Shown here: positions 9,801 to 17,916 of the stretch, one piece after another
Numbering within the stretch: position 1 is the stretch's first letter
Layout: each line of letters opens with the position of its first letter
Origin: Candidatus Nitrotoga arctica
GTDB lineage: Bacteria > Pseudomonadota > Gammaproteobacteria > Burkholderiales > Gallionellaceae
DNA: 64,000 bases
NCBI RefSeq assembly: GCF_918378365.1
Contig: NZ_OU912926.1
Span: forward strand, 1,550,001 to 1,614,000
Direction: 5' to 3'
Position numbers and translations under genes: made by a program
Notes under the pieces: model-generated
The model's input: the letters and a program-made list of their open reading frames with translations, nothing else
What the model was told of the DNA's origin: nothing
Databases searched by the model: none

Positions 9801-9978
9801 TGCTTCGCAAGGGGACATCGACGCGGCCTGGTCCGCTCAGCCACCGATTCATCTGCATTATCATTGGATGTTCCAGCCTGAGTATCACGAAATCGCAATG
9901 GAACTCATGGCTAAGCTTGGAGTACCAGAAGACCGTCTCAGTTGGCTGGCGCGGCGCATTCCTCTCCAGAATTCTTAA
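6865..9978 (+). CDS. SEC-C / TPR / family-2 glycosyltransferase / sulfotransferase / second glycosyltransferase fusion
   Basis: A 1037-residue cytoplasmic protein with at least four parts. Residues 1-20 are a SEC-C zinc motif (ELCSCGSGKRYKHCCG). Residues ~25-125 are TPR-like helices. Residues ~140-350 are a GT2 domain (SVVLPTYNHERYV, VIDDGSTD, NSDD). Residues ~445-650 are a sulfotransferase-like domain with P-loop GMHRSGTSAF and RHPLEVAQSL, expected to bind PAPS. Residues ~725-1000 are another GT-A-like domain with VLDSDTVF as DxD. It plausibly builds and sulfates a surface glycan. The ATG at 6865 is preferred because SEC-C motifs usually sit at the extreme N-terminus; an upstream TTG at 6856 is in frame. 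Base composition is higher in GC than the gene after it. Substrates are unknown. Confidence 0.8.
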   Translation: MRRNELCSCGSGKRYKHCCGLHQNAPFQVRVEALAAHRQGLLGRAEVLYKKALVENPADLNVLHMLGVVQLQRLNYHEALKNLLDTAERTGWAQPEIRHNLSLVLARLLTRKANDRQTELLTEFVAWKLEQQQEVKAVSPLVSVVLPTYNHERYVAQAINSVLGQTYPHIELIVIDDGSTDRTPEKVTNSLAGASCPVRFMAQNNRGAPATLNEGAEMAQGQYLAFLNSDDYYDPERIACLVEEIAGLAIPWGYSLVTSVRDHTTTSVSDAHRQRQLGYLGRASNSFALVSHNTLISTGNLFVERQFFLNLGGFRDYRYNHDWDFCLRAAALAEPLVVLRPLYFYRIHESNTIKESKTTVTADADKVLGNFVATALNNTAPCTNPLSPQWPANRVVMLKHLFSAGEGALVPSHIMRQLAAEMRATMALQSTPAHLPTVPYGLRRTAVVVLGMHRSGTSAFARMLNLCGAFLPAKLKPPHLGNNPKGFWEPEDVVELNERILGQLGGGWGRVGFTLPADGDLVDEFVSDARALLSSEYGDAKTIIIKDPRIGVLAPLWHRALLAAGYRPVYVIPVRHPLEVAQSLHARGDMTIGSGLLLWQAYMARIETFAEGQTDVIHVRFTDLLADWRQLVRRIGDRLDLRLNDLSQADAIDQFLDLALYRQRVGDDDALAAFLEDSAEHGLRALYRSCIDRCNQDAVAYPVVPEAAGRYISMTAESSVPSTTTASFVLCIENNGIRDQALLLCESIRRFGGRHRDAPVLAFSPRPGLGIDAETRSALTDLCVQYVDEPLNTFCPEYGSANRVVAAAWAETHCTSDFIVVLDSDTVFLNEPQLPDEADVAVRPVDSKGSATSGPGDPFEAYWQMLADMGSTSLERLPYMDTTIGRERIRASYNGGLIVARRKNGLLTRWANLFTRSIKAGLRPYRGSGLSIFASTGHVGQVASEHWGSNQAALALTVWAGTDRVVHYPACYNVPLHLVASQGDIDAAWSAQPPIHLHYHWMFQPEYHEIAMELMAKLGVPEDRLSWLARRIPLQNS

Positions 9979-10058
9979 ACATTAAGCCCCCAAAGTCGCC
10001 ACCATACGTTTTGCCGCTCATGTCCAACGTTAGTCGAAAGAAATACGAGGTCAACTAT

Positions 10059-10595
10059 ATGTTTAGAGAAGTATTAAAATTTTGGTTTGAAGAAATTGAT
10101 CCAAAAATGTGGTGGGTTACAGACTCAAGCTTTGATAATGAAATTAAAGATAGATTTACTAATCTTGTTAGCCAAGCGGCTCAAGGCGGGTTATATGCTT
10201 GGAGAAAAGAACCAAAAGGGCGACTTGCAGAGATCATTTTAATAGATCAATTTTCAAGAAATATTTTTCGAAATACACCAAGAGCCTTTTCCAATGATCA
10301 AATGGCATTGGTGTTAGCTCAAGAAGCTGTTGAAGCTAAAGTACCACATGTATTAAGCAAAACAGAATGTGGGTTTCTATTACTCCCATATATGCACAGT
10401 GAGTCAAAGATAATTCACGAGGTTGCCGAAATCCTATATCGTGAATTTGCAACTCAATATAACTACGAATATGAGCTTAAACATAAAGCAATCATAGATC
10501 GTTTTGGAAGATATCCTCATAGAAATGCTATTTTAGGCCGTGAATCCAGCCCTGAAGAAATTGAATTTTTAAAACAACCAGATTCAAGTTTTTAA
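10059..10595 (+). CDS. DUF924 family protein
   Basis: A 178-residue protein starting MFREVLKFWFEEIDPKMWW, with LIDQFSRNIFRNTPRAF (residues ~58-74) and LLPYMHSES (residues ~105-113), the hallmarks of DUF924, an all-helical TPR-like family of unknown function. The open frame extends further upstream to 9942 but overlaps the preceding gene; ATG 10059 has GAGG about 8 bases before it and gives the family N-terminus. The gene is markedly AT-rich compared with the fusion gene just upstream and yebC downstream, so it may have been acquired separately. Confidence 0.85.
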   Translation: MFREVLKFWFEEIDPKMWWVTDSSFDNEIKDRFTNLVSQAAQGGLYAWRKEPKGRLAEIILIDQFSRNIFRNTPRAFSNDQMALVLAQEAVEAKVPHVLSKTECGFLLLPYMHSESKIIHEVAEILYREFATQYNYEYELKHKAIIDRFGRYPHRNAILGRESSPEEIEFLKQPDSSF

Positions 10596-10619
10596 CAGTG
10601 TTACAACCGCCCTTCAGTG

Positions 10620-11324
10620 TTACCCCGCCAACCCCACATAAACATTCTGCACGTCATCATCCGCATCGATGGCTTCGAGGAAGGCTTCGACTTCTTCACG
10701 TTCGGCATCGTTGCTGATGGTGACGGGATTTTTGGGGCGGTAGCCAACCATTGCGGAGGTGACGGTGAAGCCTTGTGCGGGTAGCGCTTTGCACACGGCA
10801 TCCAGATCGGTGAACTGGGTGATGAAAAGAGTAGCACCGTCATCCGCAGGCTCAAAATCTTGCGCGCCCGCTTCAATTGCGGCGATTTCGGCATCTACAT
10901 CTTTTGTATTGGGTGTCGCTTCAATCATGCCGACATGGTTGAAATCCCATGACACAGAACCGGGCGCACCCAACTGTCCTTTGCGGAACAGCACATTCAT
11001 GCTGGATTTAGTGCGGTTGATGTTATCGGACAGACATTCAACGATGACGGGTACACGGTGCGGCGCGAAACCTTCGTACACCAGATGTTCCATGTGAAGC
11101 GGACCATCCAACAAGCCTGCGCCTTTTTTGATGGCGCGATCTAAGGTGTCTTTCGGCATAGAGGCTTTTTTGGCTTGCTCAACCACCAGACGCAAACGTG
11201 AGTTTGAACCAATGTCAGCACCGCCCTTTGCGGCCACCATGATTTCTTTGGCTAGCTTGCCGAAAATCTTACCCCTTGCATTCGCTGCGACTTCTTTGTG
11301 CCTTGCTTTCCACTGTGCGCCCAT
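10620..11324 (-). CDS. YebC/PmpR family protein
   Basis: A 234-residue protein with the YebC start pattern ([24 protein letters not shown]), [26 protein letters not shown] (residues ~42-67), YEGFAP and [11 protein letters not shown], covering all three domains of the family. Members act as DNA-binding regulators or help the ribosome with difficult proline-rich sequences. It is not next to ruvC, where yebC often sits, and departs from the canonical MAGHSKWAN start, so it may be a second paralogue. It converges with the DUF924 gene, 24 bases between stops. Confidence 0.9.
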   Translation of the reverse strand: MGAQWKARHKEVAANARGKIFGKLAKEIMVAAKGGADIGSNSRLRLVVEQAKKASMPKDTLDRAIKKGAGLLDGPLHMEHLVYEGFAPHRVPVIVECLSDNINRTKSSMNVLFRKGQLGAPGSVSWDFNHVGMIEATPNTKDVDAEIAAIEAGAQDFEPADDGATLFITQFTDLDAVCKALPAQGFTVTSAMVGYRPKNPVTISNDAEREEVEAFLEAIDADDDVQNVYVGLAG

Positions 11325-11426
11325 GTCTGTTCTCTTCTGTGATGGTTAATACAACAATCGTTGAGGAGGCATCTTGCCTCAAGTGGCGTGGTGGTTCAAC
11401 CTACAATGGCCGATATTGCAAGACCT

Positions 11427-11454
11427 CGTCATTCCCGCGCAGGCGCGAATCCAG
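11427..11454. repeat. Dispersed repeat with the CGTCATTCCCGCGCAGGC core
   Basis: The stretch starts CGTCATTCCCGCGCAGGC and ends GCGAATCCAG. It has internal dyad symmetry around CCGCGC/GCGCG and matches the short palindromic repeat often scattered through proteobacterial genomes between genes. Only this copy was noticed in the window. Confidence 0.5.
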
Positions 11455-11765
11455 CGATGTTATTCAAAATGCCTTTGGAAAAATCCCTGGTAACAGACTC
11501 GATTGGTGGTTTTGTTTTTGACTTCCTCAGACCGTTCATGTGTTTGGGGCTTTATCAATTGAGTCTGACCTTATTGATTTTCACTCAGCCACCAATTCAT
11601 TGCACTACCACTGGATGAGAGTGCGGCCAAGAAGCACAAAAGGAAATCAATTGAGTCCAGAAATCGACTCAAAAATCGCAAAATTGCGTTCGAATTCAGA
11701 AAAACAGAAAACTGACTGAATCCCAGCTAATTCGTCGCTTTGACGACGGATTTATAGAAGTGCCC

Positions 11766-11796
11766 TAAAAAATAAGCATTTTGCTTATTCTTTTTT
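11766..11796 (+). terminator. Intrinsic terminator upstream of the lipoprotein cluster
   Basis: AATAAGCA (11771-11778) and TGCTTATT (11782-11789) form an 8-base stem with a 3-base loop followed by C and six T; an A-run on the other side could make it work on both strands. No intact plus-strand gene ends just before it, so it may insulate the following cluster or mark a lost gene. Confidence 0.65.
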
Positions 11797-11874
11797 ATAG
11801 TACATCAATTTATTATTTGATCATCCAGAGACCGAAGTGGGTTGGTAAGAATTTACAATAGAAAGAAAAATTTT

Positions 11875-13551
11875 ATGTTAACAATAGCAAATAGAGGCGG
11901 GAAAGCGGGAATATTATTGCTGATGGCCACCCTCTTATCGGGATGCGCCGGGGCGCGGTTCTACAGTGAGGCCAGAGACAATCAAGGGAAAGCGGCCCAC
12001 GCCGCCTGGCAGAAGGTGGACTTAACCAAAATGGTAAGCACCGACAGGGACAACCTGAATCAAGTGCTGCAGGCGCAACTTGATACGCAAGACAAGCTGG
12101 CCGCAGCCATTCGCAACAACAAGCTACGCGCACTTATCGAGCAGGAGGTGGGTGAGACAAATAAGAAAGAACATACAGGCCTCCTCGCCAGTATCGAAGC
12201 GAGCCTAAACAATCTAGTCAAACCCGATGCAAGCAACGAAAAAGACGCTTCTAAAATCATCGCTGAGTCCCGCGAAGCAATTGAGACTTACCAGTCAGCC
12301 CTCACTGAAAAGGGTGTCTACGACCGCATTTTCTCGCGCAACGGCTTGGACGTTCCGTCCTGCGATGAAGTGAAGGACTCAAAGATTCCAGATGCTATTA
12401 CGGAGTTCGAAAAGACCGCCAGCACTATTCAGAAGACATTCATTACGGGTGCCCTGAAAGAGGTAAGGAATGAGTGCGAAGACCCCATTAGCAAGAAATT
12501 CGATGCAGCATTTAGCGGTTTTGAAGGAGGTGCCATAGCGACCGCCGTCAAGCAACAGAAGGATGATGAAAAAAATCTGGCTGAAGCAAAGGCGAAGACG
12601 GAGAACTTGCGGACAAAATATAAGGTTGCGCTAAGTGCATACAACGCTGCGGTGACCGCAGCAGCTACTCCAGGCGCCCAGGACACGGCCGTCACCCCGG
12701 CGCCGACAAGGGCGGCCACGTCCGGTGACAAGGTGTGCCCGGATGGTCCGAAGACTGGTGACGATGCGGTCGTTAAGGCCGGGGAAGCGGGCAAGTACTT
12801 GTGCCGAATTGTTGCACTTATCGACGAGGCAGACGACGCATTCTCTATTTCCTTCATCAGCAAGGAACGCCTGGACGCGCTGGATAAGTTCGTGACGACG
12901 GTCACGAAGACCAACCTCGACGGTAAACTCCCCGACGATGCCAGCGAGGCCGCCAAAGCGTTCGTCCTCCTGCCAAAGCTAATGGTCGACGCTAAGGAAT
13001 CCATCGCAGCAGCTAAAAAACCGTTGATGCTGCCTCTCATGATTAGGCGCAACATGGAGCAGCTCAAGCTGGACGGTGCCAACAAGGAAATTACGATTCT
13101 TGAGACCCGGGTTCAGCTATCCAAAGCCATTGTGGACACGCTGTATGCGCAAGCTGTACAGGTGTGGCGAGCGTATGAGACTCTAACATCAGATGGAAGC
13201 AAAGAAGGGTACCCGGATATGCGATCCGTTCTGCCGATGAAAATGGTGGAGGCGTTCTCCAAGGCATCCAAAGATCAGAAGGAGGTTCTCTACAATTCGG
13301 CGTCCATGTACTCGGATGCCTTAAATCGCCTCAGCGCAAAGCGCTACAAACTTGAGTATCAGCGCATCGCCACCTTCCAAGAGGTTTCGCTCTCCTACGC
13401 TGAGGTTAACCTGAAGCAGTGGAGTACCCTGATTGGCGGGTCGGTCGATCAAGTGGCGGAATCAGCTTCCTTGGGGATTAAACCTGAGACCATCGCCGCG
13501 CTTCTCAACACCATCGGCATATTCTATATTGGACACGGGGTGAGCAAATGA
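11875..13551 (+). CDS. Large predicted outer-membrane lipoprotein of unknown function
   Basis: A 558-residue protein with a lipoprotein signal: a hydrophobic core then the lipobox LLSGC, Cys at about residue 25. The rest is mostly charged, Ala/Lys/Glu-rich helix with likely coiled coils (residues ~35-130, 210-260, 370-420) and an Ala/Thr/Pro-rich linker near 255-285. No known family was recognised. ATG 11875 is chosen because it places the signal correctly; an earlier in-frame TTG at 11842 would add a charged leader. The last four bases overlap the next gene (ATGA), so the two lipoproteins are translationally coupled. GC content is higher than in the flanking intergenic sequence. Confidence 0.8.
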   Translation: MLTIANRGGKAGILLLMATLLSGCAGARFYSEARDNQGKAAHAAWQKVDLTKMVSTDRDNLNQVLQAQLDTQDKLAAAIRNNKLRALIEQEVGETNKKEHTGLLASIEASLNNLVKPDASNEKDASKIIAESREAIETYQSALTEKGVYDRIFSRNGLDVPSCDEVKDSKIPDAITEFEKTASTIQKTFITGALKEVRNECEDPISKKFDAAFSGFEGGAIATAVKQQKDDEKNLAEAKAKTENLRTKYKVALSAYNAAVTAAATPGAQDTAVTPAPTRAATSGDKVCPDGPKTGDDAVVKAGEAGKYLCRIVALIDEADDAFSISFISKERLDALDKFVTTVTKTNLDGKLPDDASEAAKAFVLLPKLMVDAKESIAAAKKPLMLPLMIRRNMEQLKLDGANKEITILETRVQLSKAIVDTLYAQAVQVWRAYETLTSDGSKEGYPDMRSVLPMKMVEAFSKASKDQKEVLYNSASMYSDALNRLSAKRYKLEYQRIATFQEVSLSYAEVNLKQWSTLIGGSVDQVAESASLGIKPETIAALLNTIGIFYIGHGVSK

Positions 13552-14153
13552 ACAAGTTGAATTTTAGTGCACTTATAGGGGTTGTCGTCGCGCTGTCGCT
13601 TCTGGGAGGCTGCGCCAGCACGTCGCAGCCGGCATTGGATCAAGCCAACAATGGTGCGGCTCTGATGCTGTCCTTACAGGCGGAAATTGCGAAATTCAAT
13701 GCGGTTCAGACCGCCATCCTGAAGGATCGGGTTGCGAGCATCAAGGATCAGCAAAGTGTCATGGCCACGTACGAAATTGACTTCAACTTTGACGAAAAGC
13801 TGCTCCTTCTTGCCGAGAAAAAGGATGTTGTTGACCTGTACAAGGCACTCACGGACTTAAGCGATGGCCGAATCAAGGATGAGCAGGCATTAAATACCAA
13901 ATTGGCCGAAATTTCCGCCGCTCTCGACAAGCTCCTCACACCATTGCCAGATGTCTCGAAGGACTTGACGGAAGCACAAACGGCGTTGGCCGTCCTGGGG
14001 GAACAGCTCTCGGTGAAGGAGCGCATCGCCATCGTCACTGATTTTGCGAAAACTTTGGACAAGGCCATTAAGGATAACAAACAGAAAATTAGAGACGCCC
14101 AAAATTTAACTCCCACTGCTCCTGTTCAGGAACCTAAGCCCGCAGGTGCGTAA
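13548..14153 (+). CDS. Second predicted lipoprotein, coupled to the preceding one
   Basis: A 201-residue protein starting MNKLNFSALIGVVVALSLLGGCAS; the lipobox LGGC gives lipidation at Cys22. The mature part is helical with long charged heptad-like stretches (residues ~40-180) and ends in a Pro-rich tail. It overlaps the stop of the larger lipoprotein by ATGA. Both resemble a pair working on one envelope complex, but no family was recognised. Confidence 0.8.
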   Translation: MNKLNFSALIGVVVALSLLGGCASTSQPALDQANNGAALMLSLQAEIAKFNAVQTAILKDRVASIKDQQSVMATYEIDFNFDEKLLLLAEKKDVVDLYKALTDLSDGRIKDEQALNTKLAEISAALDKLLTPLPDVSKDLTEAQTALAVLGEQLSVKERIAIVTDFAKTLDKAIKDNKQKIRDAQNLTPTAPVQEPKPAGA

Positions 14154-14184
14154 GCATTTCATTAACTGAAAGGAGAAGTAAATC

Positions 14185-14646
14185 ATGGTCACTGACAATA
14201 AGAACTCTCCTATACCCGCGGCCCCGGAGCCCGTCTTTCTGGCTTTTAGTACGGACGGTGCAAGCCCCGAGGAGCTCTACTTTCGTGCCTTTCTTGCGAC
14301 CGTGAAAATATGCTCGCGAGCTAAGGCAAAGTTTAACGTGCTGGCAGTTGATCGGCTGACGTCCGCTGGCCGGGCCGATGCCAGGGCGAGAAGCATGCAA
14401 GCGGTCCAAGAACTCCACCTCGTTGAGGAACTTAGCGGTGCGGTGACGGACGGCAAAATGGCCATCAACCCACCCTCCGCTATCCAGGTGGCCAACACGG
14501 AGAGTCTGGCGGACGATTTGGCGAAGCTCTCTGCCCAGGAGGCGAACTTCAACGCCATCGTCAATATTTTTGTGGAGGCTGGAACCGCCTTCAACGTAAT
14601 TCATGGAAAGCCGCTTCCGCGGAAACCCACGTCCATCACCGTGTAA
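14185..14646 (+). CDS. Small unknown protein between the lipoproteins and the GMC oxidoreductase
   Basis: A 153-residue protein with no signal peptide or membrane segment. ATG 14185 has AAAGGAGAAG about 8 bases upstream, a strong ribosome binding site. The sequence is Ala-rich and probably mostly helical (residues ~30-130). It follows the second lipoprotein by 31 bases in the same direction, supporting one operon. No family was recognised. Confidence 0.7.
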   Translation: MVTDNKNSPIPAAPEPVFLAFSTDGASPEELYFRAFLATVKICSRAKAKFNVLAVDRLTSAGRADARARSMQAVQELHLVEELSGAVTDGKMAINPPSAIQVANTESLADDLAKLSAQEANFNAIVNIFVEAGTAFNVIHGKPLPRKPTSITV

Positions 14647-14805
14647 CCACTCTGATATTTGATCTTCCAACCGTCATTAATCTGATAGAGCGAATGGGAA
14701 TGAGGGTTACTACAGCGACGAAGTCCGCCTCATCGTCCGGCGATGCCTGTATTGAGGTATCCCAGAAGCTTCCCACCTAAATTAATCACAGGAGACAACA
14801 CTCTC

Positions 14806-17493
14806 ATGCCAATCACCACCGAATTTACTACGTTTACCCGCGACGTGCTCGGACGCTACGTCTGCAACACTTTTGACGAAGTGCTCCTCACCATAGACGC
14901 GAATGCCCGTTCCGCTGCCGGTTTGCCCGTTCGCGGCGACCTGCGGCCTTTCGATTTCATCATCATTGGTGGCGGCACGTTCGGTGCCGCGCTTGCCGAA
15001 CACCTTTGGTTCCGCAGCACTAAGCGTAATGAGCGCATCCTCGTGCTCGACGGCGGACCGTTCGTTCTACCGGAGCACGTGCAGAATCTTCCGGTGCTCG
15101 GCCTCGGCGCCGCCGATCCGTCGTCGGTCGCAGAGTACAATACGATGAACGAGGATAATAAACGCAAATGGCGTAAAGAAGTGTGGGGGTTGGCCTGGAA
15201 CGCTCCAGAGAAATTTCCCGGCCTGGCCTACTGCGTCGGCGGACGCTCTCTGTTCTGGGGCGGCTGGTCGCCGCGGCTGCTGGATTCGGAACTGCCGAAA
15301 AACGTCTGGCCCAAGGCGGTGCTGGACGACCTGATGCCAAAGAATCTGCCCGACGGCCGCAAAGGCTACTTCCGTCAGTCAAGCGATCAGATTGGTGTCA
15401 CCGAAACGAACGACTTCATCTTTGGCGATCTGCACCGTGCGATGCGAAAGCAGCTTTTCGAGGGACTCTCTACAATAACCGACGCGATGGATATCGCGAC
15501 CCTGCCGGATCATCCGGCGGTCGAGTATCTCGACACGCCCGCGACACTGGACGACTTGGCCAAGGTACTCGGCATCGACAAATTGCCGAGTCCGCCGCCA
15601 CCCATCCAGAAACTCCGCAATGAAGCGAAACTCGAAGCGCCACTCGCCGTACAAGGACAATCTGGACACGCCGGATTCTTTCCCTTTAACAAATTCAGCA
15701 CTGTCCCGTTGCTCATGAAAGCTGTGCGCGAGGCGGCTGACCAATCCGGTTTCGATGATGTGAAAAAACGGTTGATGGTCGTGCCACGGTGCCATGTTGT
15801 CCGGCTGAACACCGTTAACGACGTGGGCGGCCAGCGCGTGAGTGAGGTAATTACCGAACGCGGGTCGCTGCCCGTGTCGCCGGATGCCAAAGTTATCATC
15901 GCGCTTGGCACGGTCGAGAGCGCGCGGCTCGCTCTTCTCTCCTTTGGCAGCGACGGAAGAATCGGCAGGAATCTCATGGCTCATCTGCGCTCGAACGTGG
16001 ACATCCGCGTGCCGCGCACGGCACTGACGGCTCTGTCGGCGACGGCGAAAGCGATCGAAGCGGCGGCATTGCTCGTCAAATGTCAACACTCGTTCAAGAA
16101 ACCGGACGGATCCCCGGACGGCATCGGACACTTCCATTTTCAAATTACTGCATCGGGGCTGAGTGCAAGCGGGGTGGGCTCTGAGGCGGAGCTGTTCAAG
16201 AAAATCCCTGATATCGACACGTTCGACGCACACAAGAACGCGACTGACACGCACGTCGTGATTACCATCCGCGGCATCGGCGAGATGGAGCCAAAGAACG
16301 ATAATGACTTCGGCAACTCGGTCACGCTTGATCTCGATACGCAACAGAACGACGAATTTCAGACGCGCAGAGCATGGGTGAACATCCAGCCAAGCTCTCG
16401 CGACGAGGCGTTGTGGAAGACGATGGACAAAGCTGCAGACGACATCGCGAAGATTTTCGCGAATGGGCACAAGATCGATGTGATTAAGAACGGGCAGGTG
16501 ATTGCAACAAGCGTCGAGCCCAGCTCCCTTCCGACGATTCTGCCATATAAATTCTCCGACCTGAACGGCCCGGGTCGCCGCGATGGCCTCGGTACGACCC
16601 ATCACGAAGCGGGTACACTGCGAATGGGAGAGGATCCTAACAAATCGGTAACCAATCCGAATTGTCGCTTTCACAATGTGACCAACACGTATGTTGCCGG
16701 ACCTGCACTCTTTCCCACGATCGGCTCGCCAAATCCGATGCTCACGGGCATCGCTCTCGCCCGCCGCCTCGGAGATCACTTAATGTCGGAGCCGCCGCCC
16801 GCAACGCTGGAAGCTGGTTTTACCTACATCTTTGACGGCAGCGATACACAGTTCGCGAACTGGCAAATGGCCGGTGGGGGCTCCTTCTCTCGGTTTGGCC
16901 GAACTCTGATCGCGCAACAGGACGGCAAGGGAATTGGCTTGTTGTTCTACAAGCCTCAGCCTTTCGAGAATTTTATTCTGCGTCTCGATTTCCTGCTCCC
17001 GCATCCGCGCGGCGGCTACAACGACAATTCGGGCGTCTTCGTTCGCTTCCGCGACCCACGCTTGCCCGATCCGGCACCAGATCCGAACGATCCTGCGAAC
17101 AATTCTGCGTTTGTCGCAGTACACACAGGGTTTGAAATCCAGATCGACGAAGAAGCACGCGGTGATAAGCGATTCGGCGAATCTGATGGTGCTTTCTTCT
17201 CCAGGACAGGAGCCATTTACAAGATCAAGTCGCATGGCACGGGCCAAGGGCAGCAGAATTACAAGAATAATCAGAATCTCGCAGCGGAGCGATGGCACAG
17301 CTACGAAATCGAAGTGAACAATCAAGACTATATTGTCCGGCTCAACGGCCAAGAAGCGACTCGGTTCCAGCGTGACGCGACCGATACGATCCGGGGGAAT
17401 GCGCCTAGTACCGACCCTAACTCGGGTTTTATCGGTCTGCAGACACATACCGGCAACGTAGTCTTCGCGAATATCCGAATCAGGACAACATAG
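14806..17493 (+). CDS. GMC-family oxidoreductase fused to a C-terminal DUF1080-like domain
   Basis: An 895-residue protein. Residues ~43-70 hold the FAD motif (FIIIGGGTFGAALAEHL); residues ~580-665 are the GMC C-terminal domain with THHEAGTLRMG and the final FAD segment PTIGSPNPMLTGIALARR. After residue ~670 comes a jelly-roll domain of the DUF1080/3-keto-disaccharide hydrolase type (FTYIFDGSDTQFANW, SGVFVRFRDP, GFEIQIDEEA, WHSYEIEV, GFIGLQTH). Oxidation of a sugar followed by handling of the keto product is a plausible chain. ATG 14806 follows AGGAGA by about 9 bases; an in-frame ATG at 14743 lacks such a site. No export signal is visible. It closes the lipoprotein cluster. Confidence 0.85.
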   Translation: MPITTEFTTFTRDVLGRYVCNTFDEVLLTIDANARSAAGLPVRGDLRPFDFIIIGGGTFGAALAEHLWFRSTKRNERILVLDGGPFVLPEHVQNLPVLGLGAADPSSVAEYNTMNEDNKRKWRKEVWGLAWNAPEKFPGLAYCVGGRSLFWGGWSPRLLDSELPKNVWPKAVLDDLMPKNLPDGRKGYFRQSSDQIGVTETNDFIFGDLHRAMRKQLFEGLSTITDAMDIATLPDHPAVEYLDTPATLDDLAKVLGIDKLPSPPPPIQKLRNEAKLEAPLAVQGQSGHAGFFPFNKFSTVPLLMKAVREAADQSGFDDVKKRLMVVPRCHVVRLNTVNDVGGQRVSEVITERGSLPVSPDAKVIIALGTVESARLALLSFGSDGRIGRNLMAHLRSNVDIRVPRTALTALSATAKAIEAAALLVKCQHSFKKPDGSPDGIGHFHFQITASGLSASGVGSEAELFKKIPDIDTFDAHKNATDTHVVITIRGIGEMEPKNDNDFGNSVTLDLDTQQNDEFQTRRAWVNIQPSSRDEALWKTMDKAADDIAKIFANGHKIDVIKNGQVIATSVEPSSLPTILPYKFSDLNGPGRRDGLGTTHHEAGTLRMGEDPNKSVTNPNCRFHNVTNTYVAGPALFPTIGSPNPMLTGIALARRLGDHLMSEPPPATLEAGFTYIFDGSDTQFANWQMAGGGSFSRFGRTLIAQQDGKGIGLLFYKPQPFENFILRLDFLLPHPRGGYNDNSGVFVRFRDPRLPDPAPDPNDPANNSAFVAVHTGFEIQIDEEARGDKRFGESDGAFFSRTGAIYKIKSHGTGQGQQNYKNNQNLAAERWHSYEIEVNNQDYIVRLNGQEATRFQRDATDTIRGNAPSTDPNSGFIGLQTHTGNVVFANIRIRTT

Positions 17494-17916
17494 AAGGTGT
17501 TCTTCTAGCCTGAATATTGCATAAACTTTCCGCAGAGCATTACCTCGGTCTTGATGCAATTTTTTTGATTTCAGTCGACAGTCCCCCAACCCCCACTGGC
17601 AGGGTGAAGCGTGAAGTAGTTATAAAAAAGAGTGGGCGGCATCGTCTCGTGAGCCTAACGTGCCAGGTCATGAGGAAGCCAGCATGGCGCGCACCCTGCT
17701 GTTGGGTGAGTAGAGCCGCTTACAGACCGTCGACAGTAGCGCTTTGACCGGGCATGCCGTGGGCAGGTACAGCAACCCCTGTCTTTGTACTGTTTGGCAC
17801 GCAGGGCGATCTTGAACAGCGAGAGGATGACTGTCTTGGGCTGAGCGGTAGCCAGCGCCCGCTGTTTGATCTAGTAGGTGTTCCGTTGGCCTTGCACGAT
17901 GAATGGTTCATACGCA
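17494..17916. other. Gene-free region after the GMC gene
   Basis: About 420 bases with short open frames on both strands but no recognised product. The minus-strand frames look like a decayed coding sequence, possibly the C-terminal end of a transposase, but I could not assign a family. Confidence 0.3.

Larger units (their letters stand above)
11325..11874. other. Intergenic region between yebC and the lipoprotein cluster
   Basis: About 550 bases with no convincing gene. It holds a dispersed repeat (11427-11454), a short stretch resembling the 3' end of the large fusion gene (about 11585-11610) and an intrinsic terminator (11766-11796). The promoter of the lipoprotein cluster must lie in the last 80 bases. 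Confidence 0.6.

Noticed and set aside
12429..13085. Minus-strand open frame of 218 codons in the large lipoprotein gene
   Set aside because: Low-complexity Ser/Ala-rich translation, antisense to a well-supported lipoprotein.
15379..16779. Long minus-strand open frame (466 codons) inside the GMC gene
   Set aside because: It is a mirror of a GC-rich gene on the plus strand; the plus frame has clear FAD motifs and the antisense product shows no family pattern.
17494..17916. Possible transposase C-terminus on the minus strand
   Set aside because: Frames are broken by stops and the resemblance was too weak to name a family.
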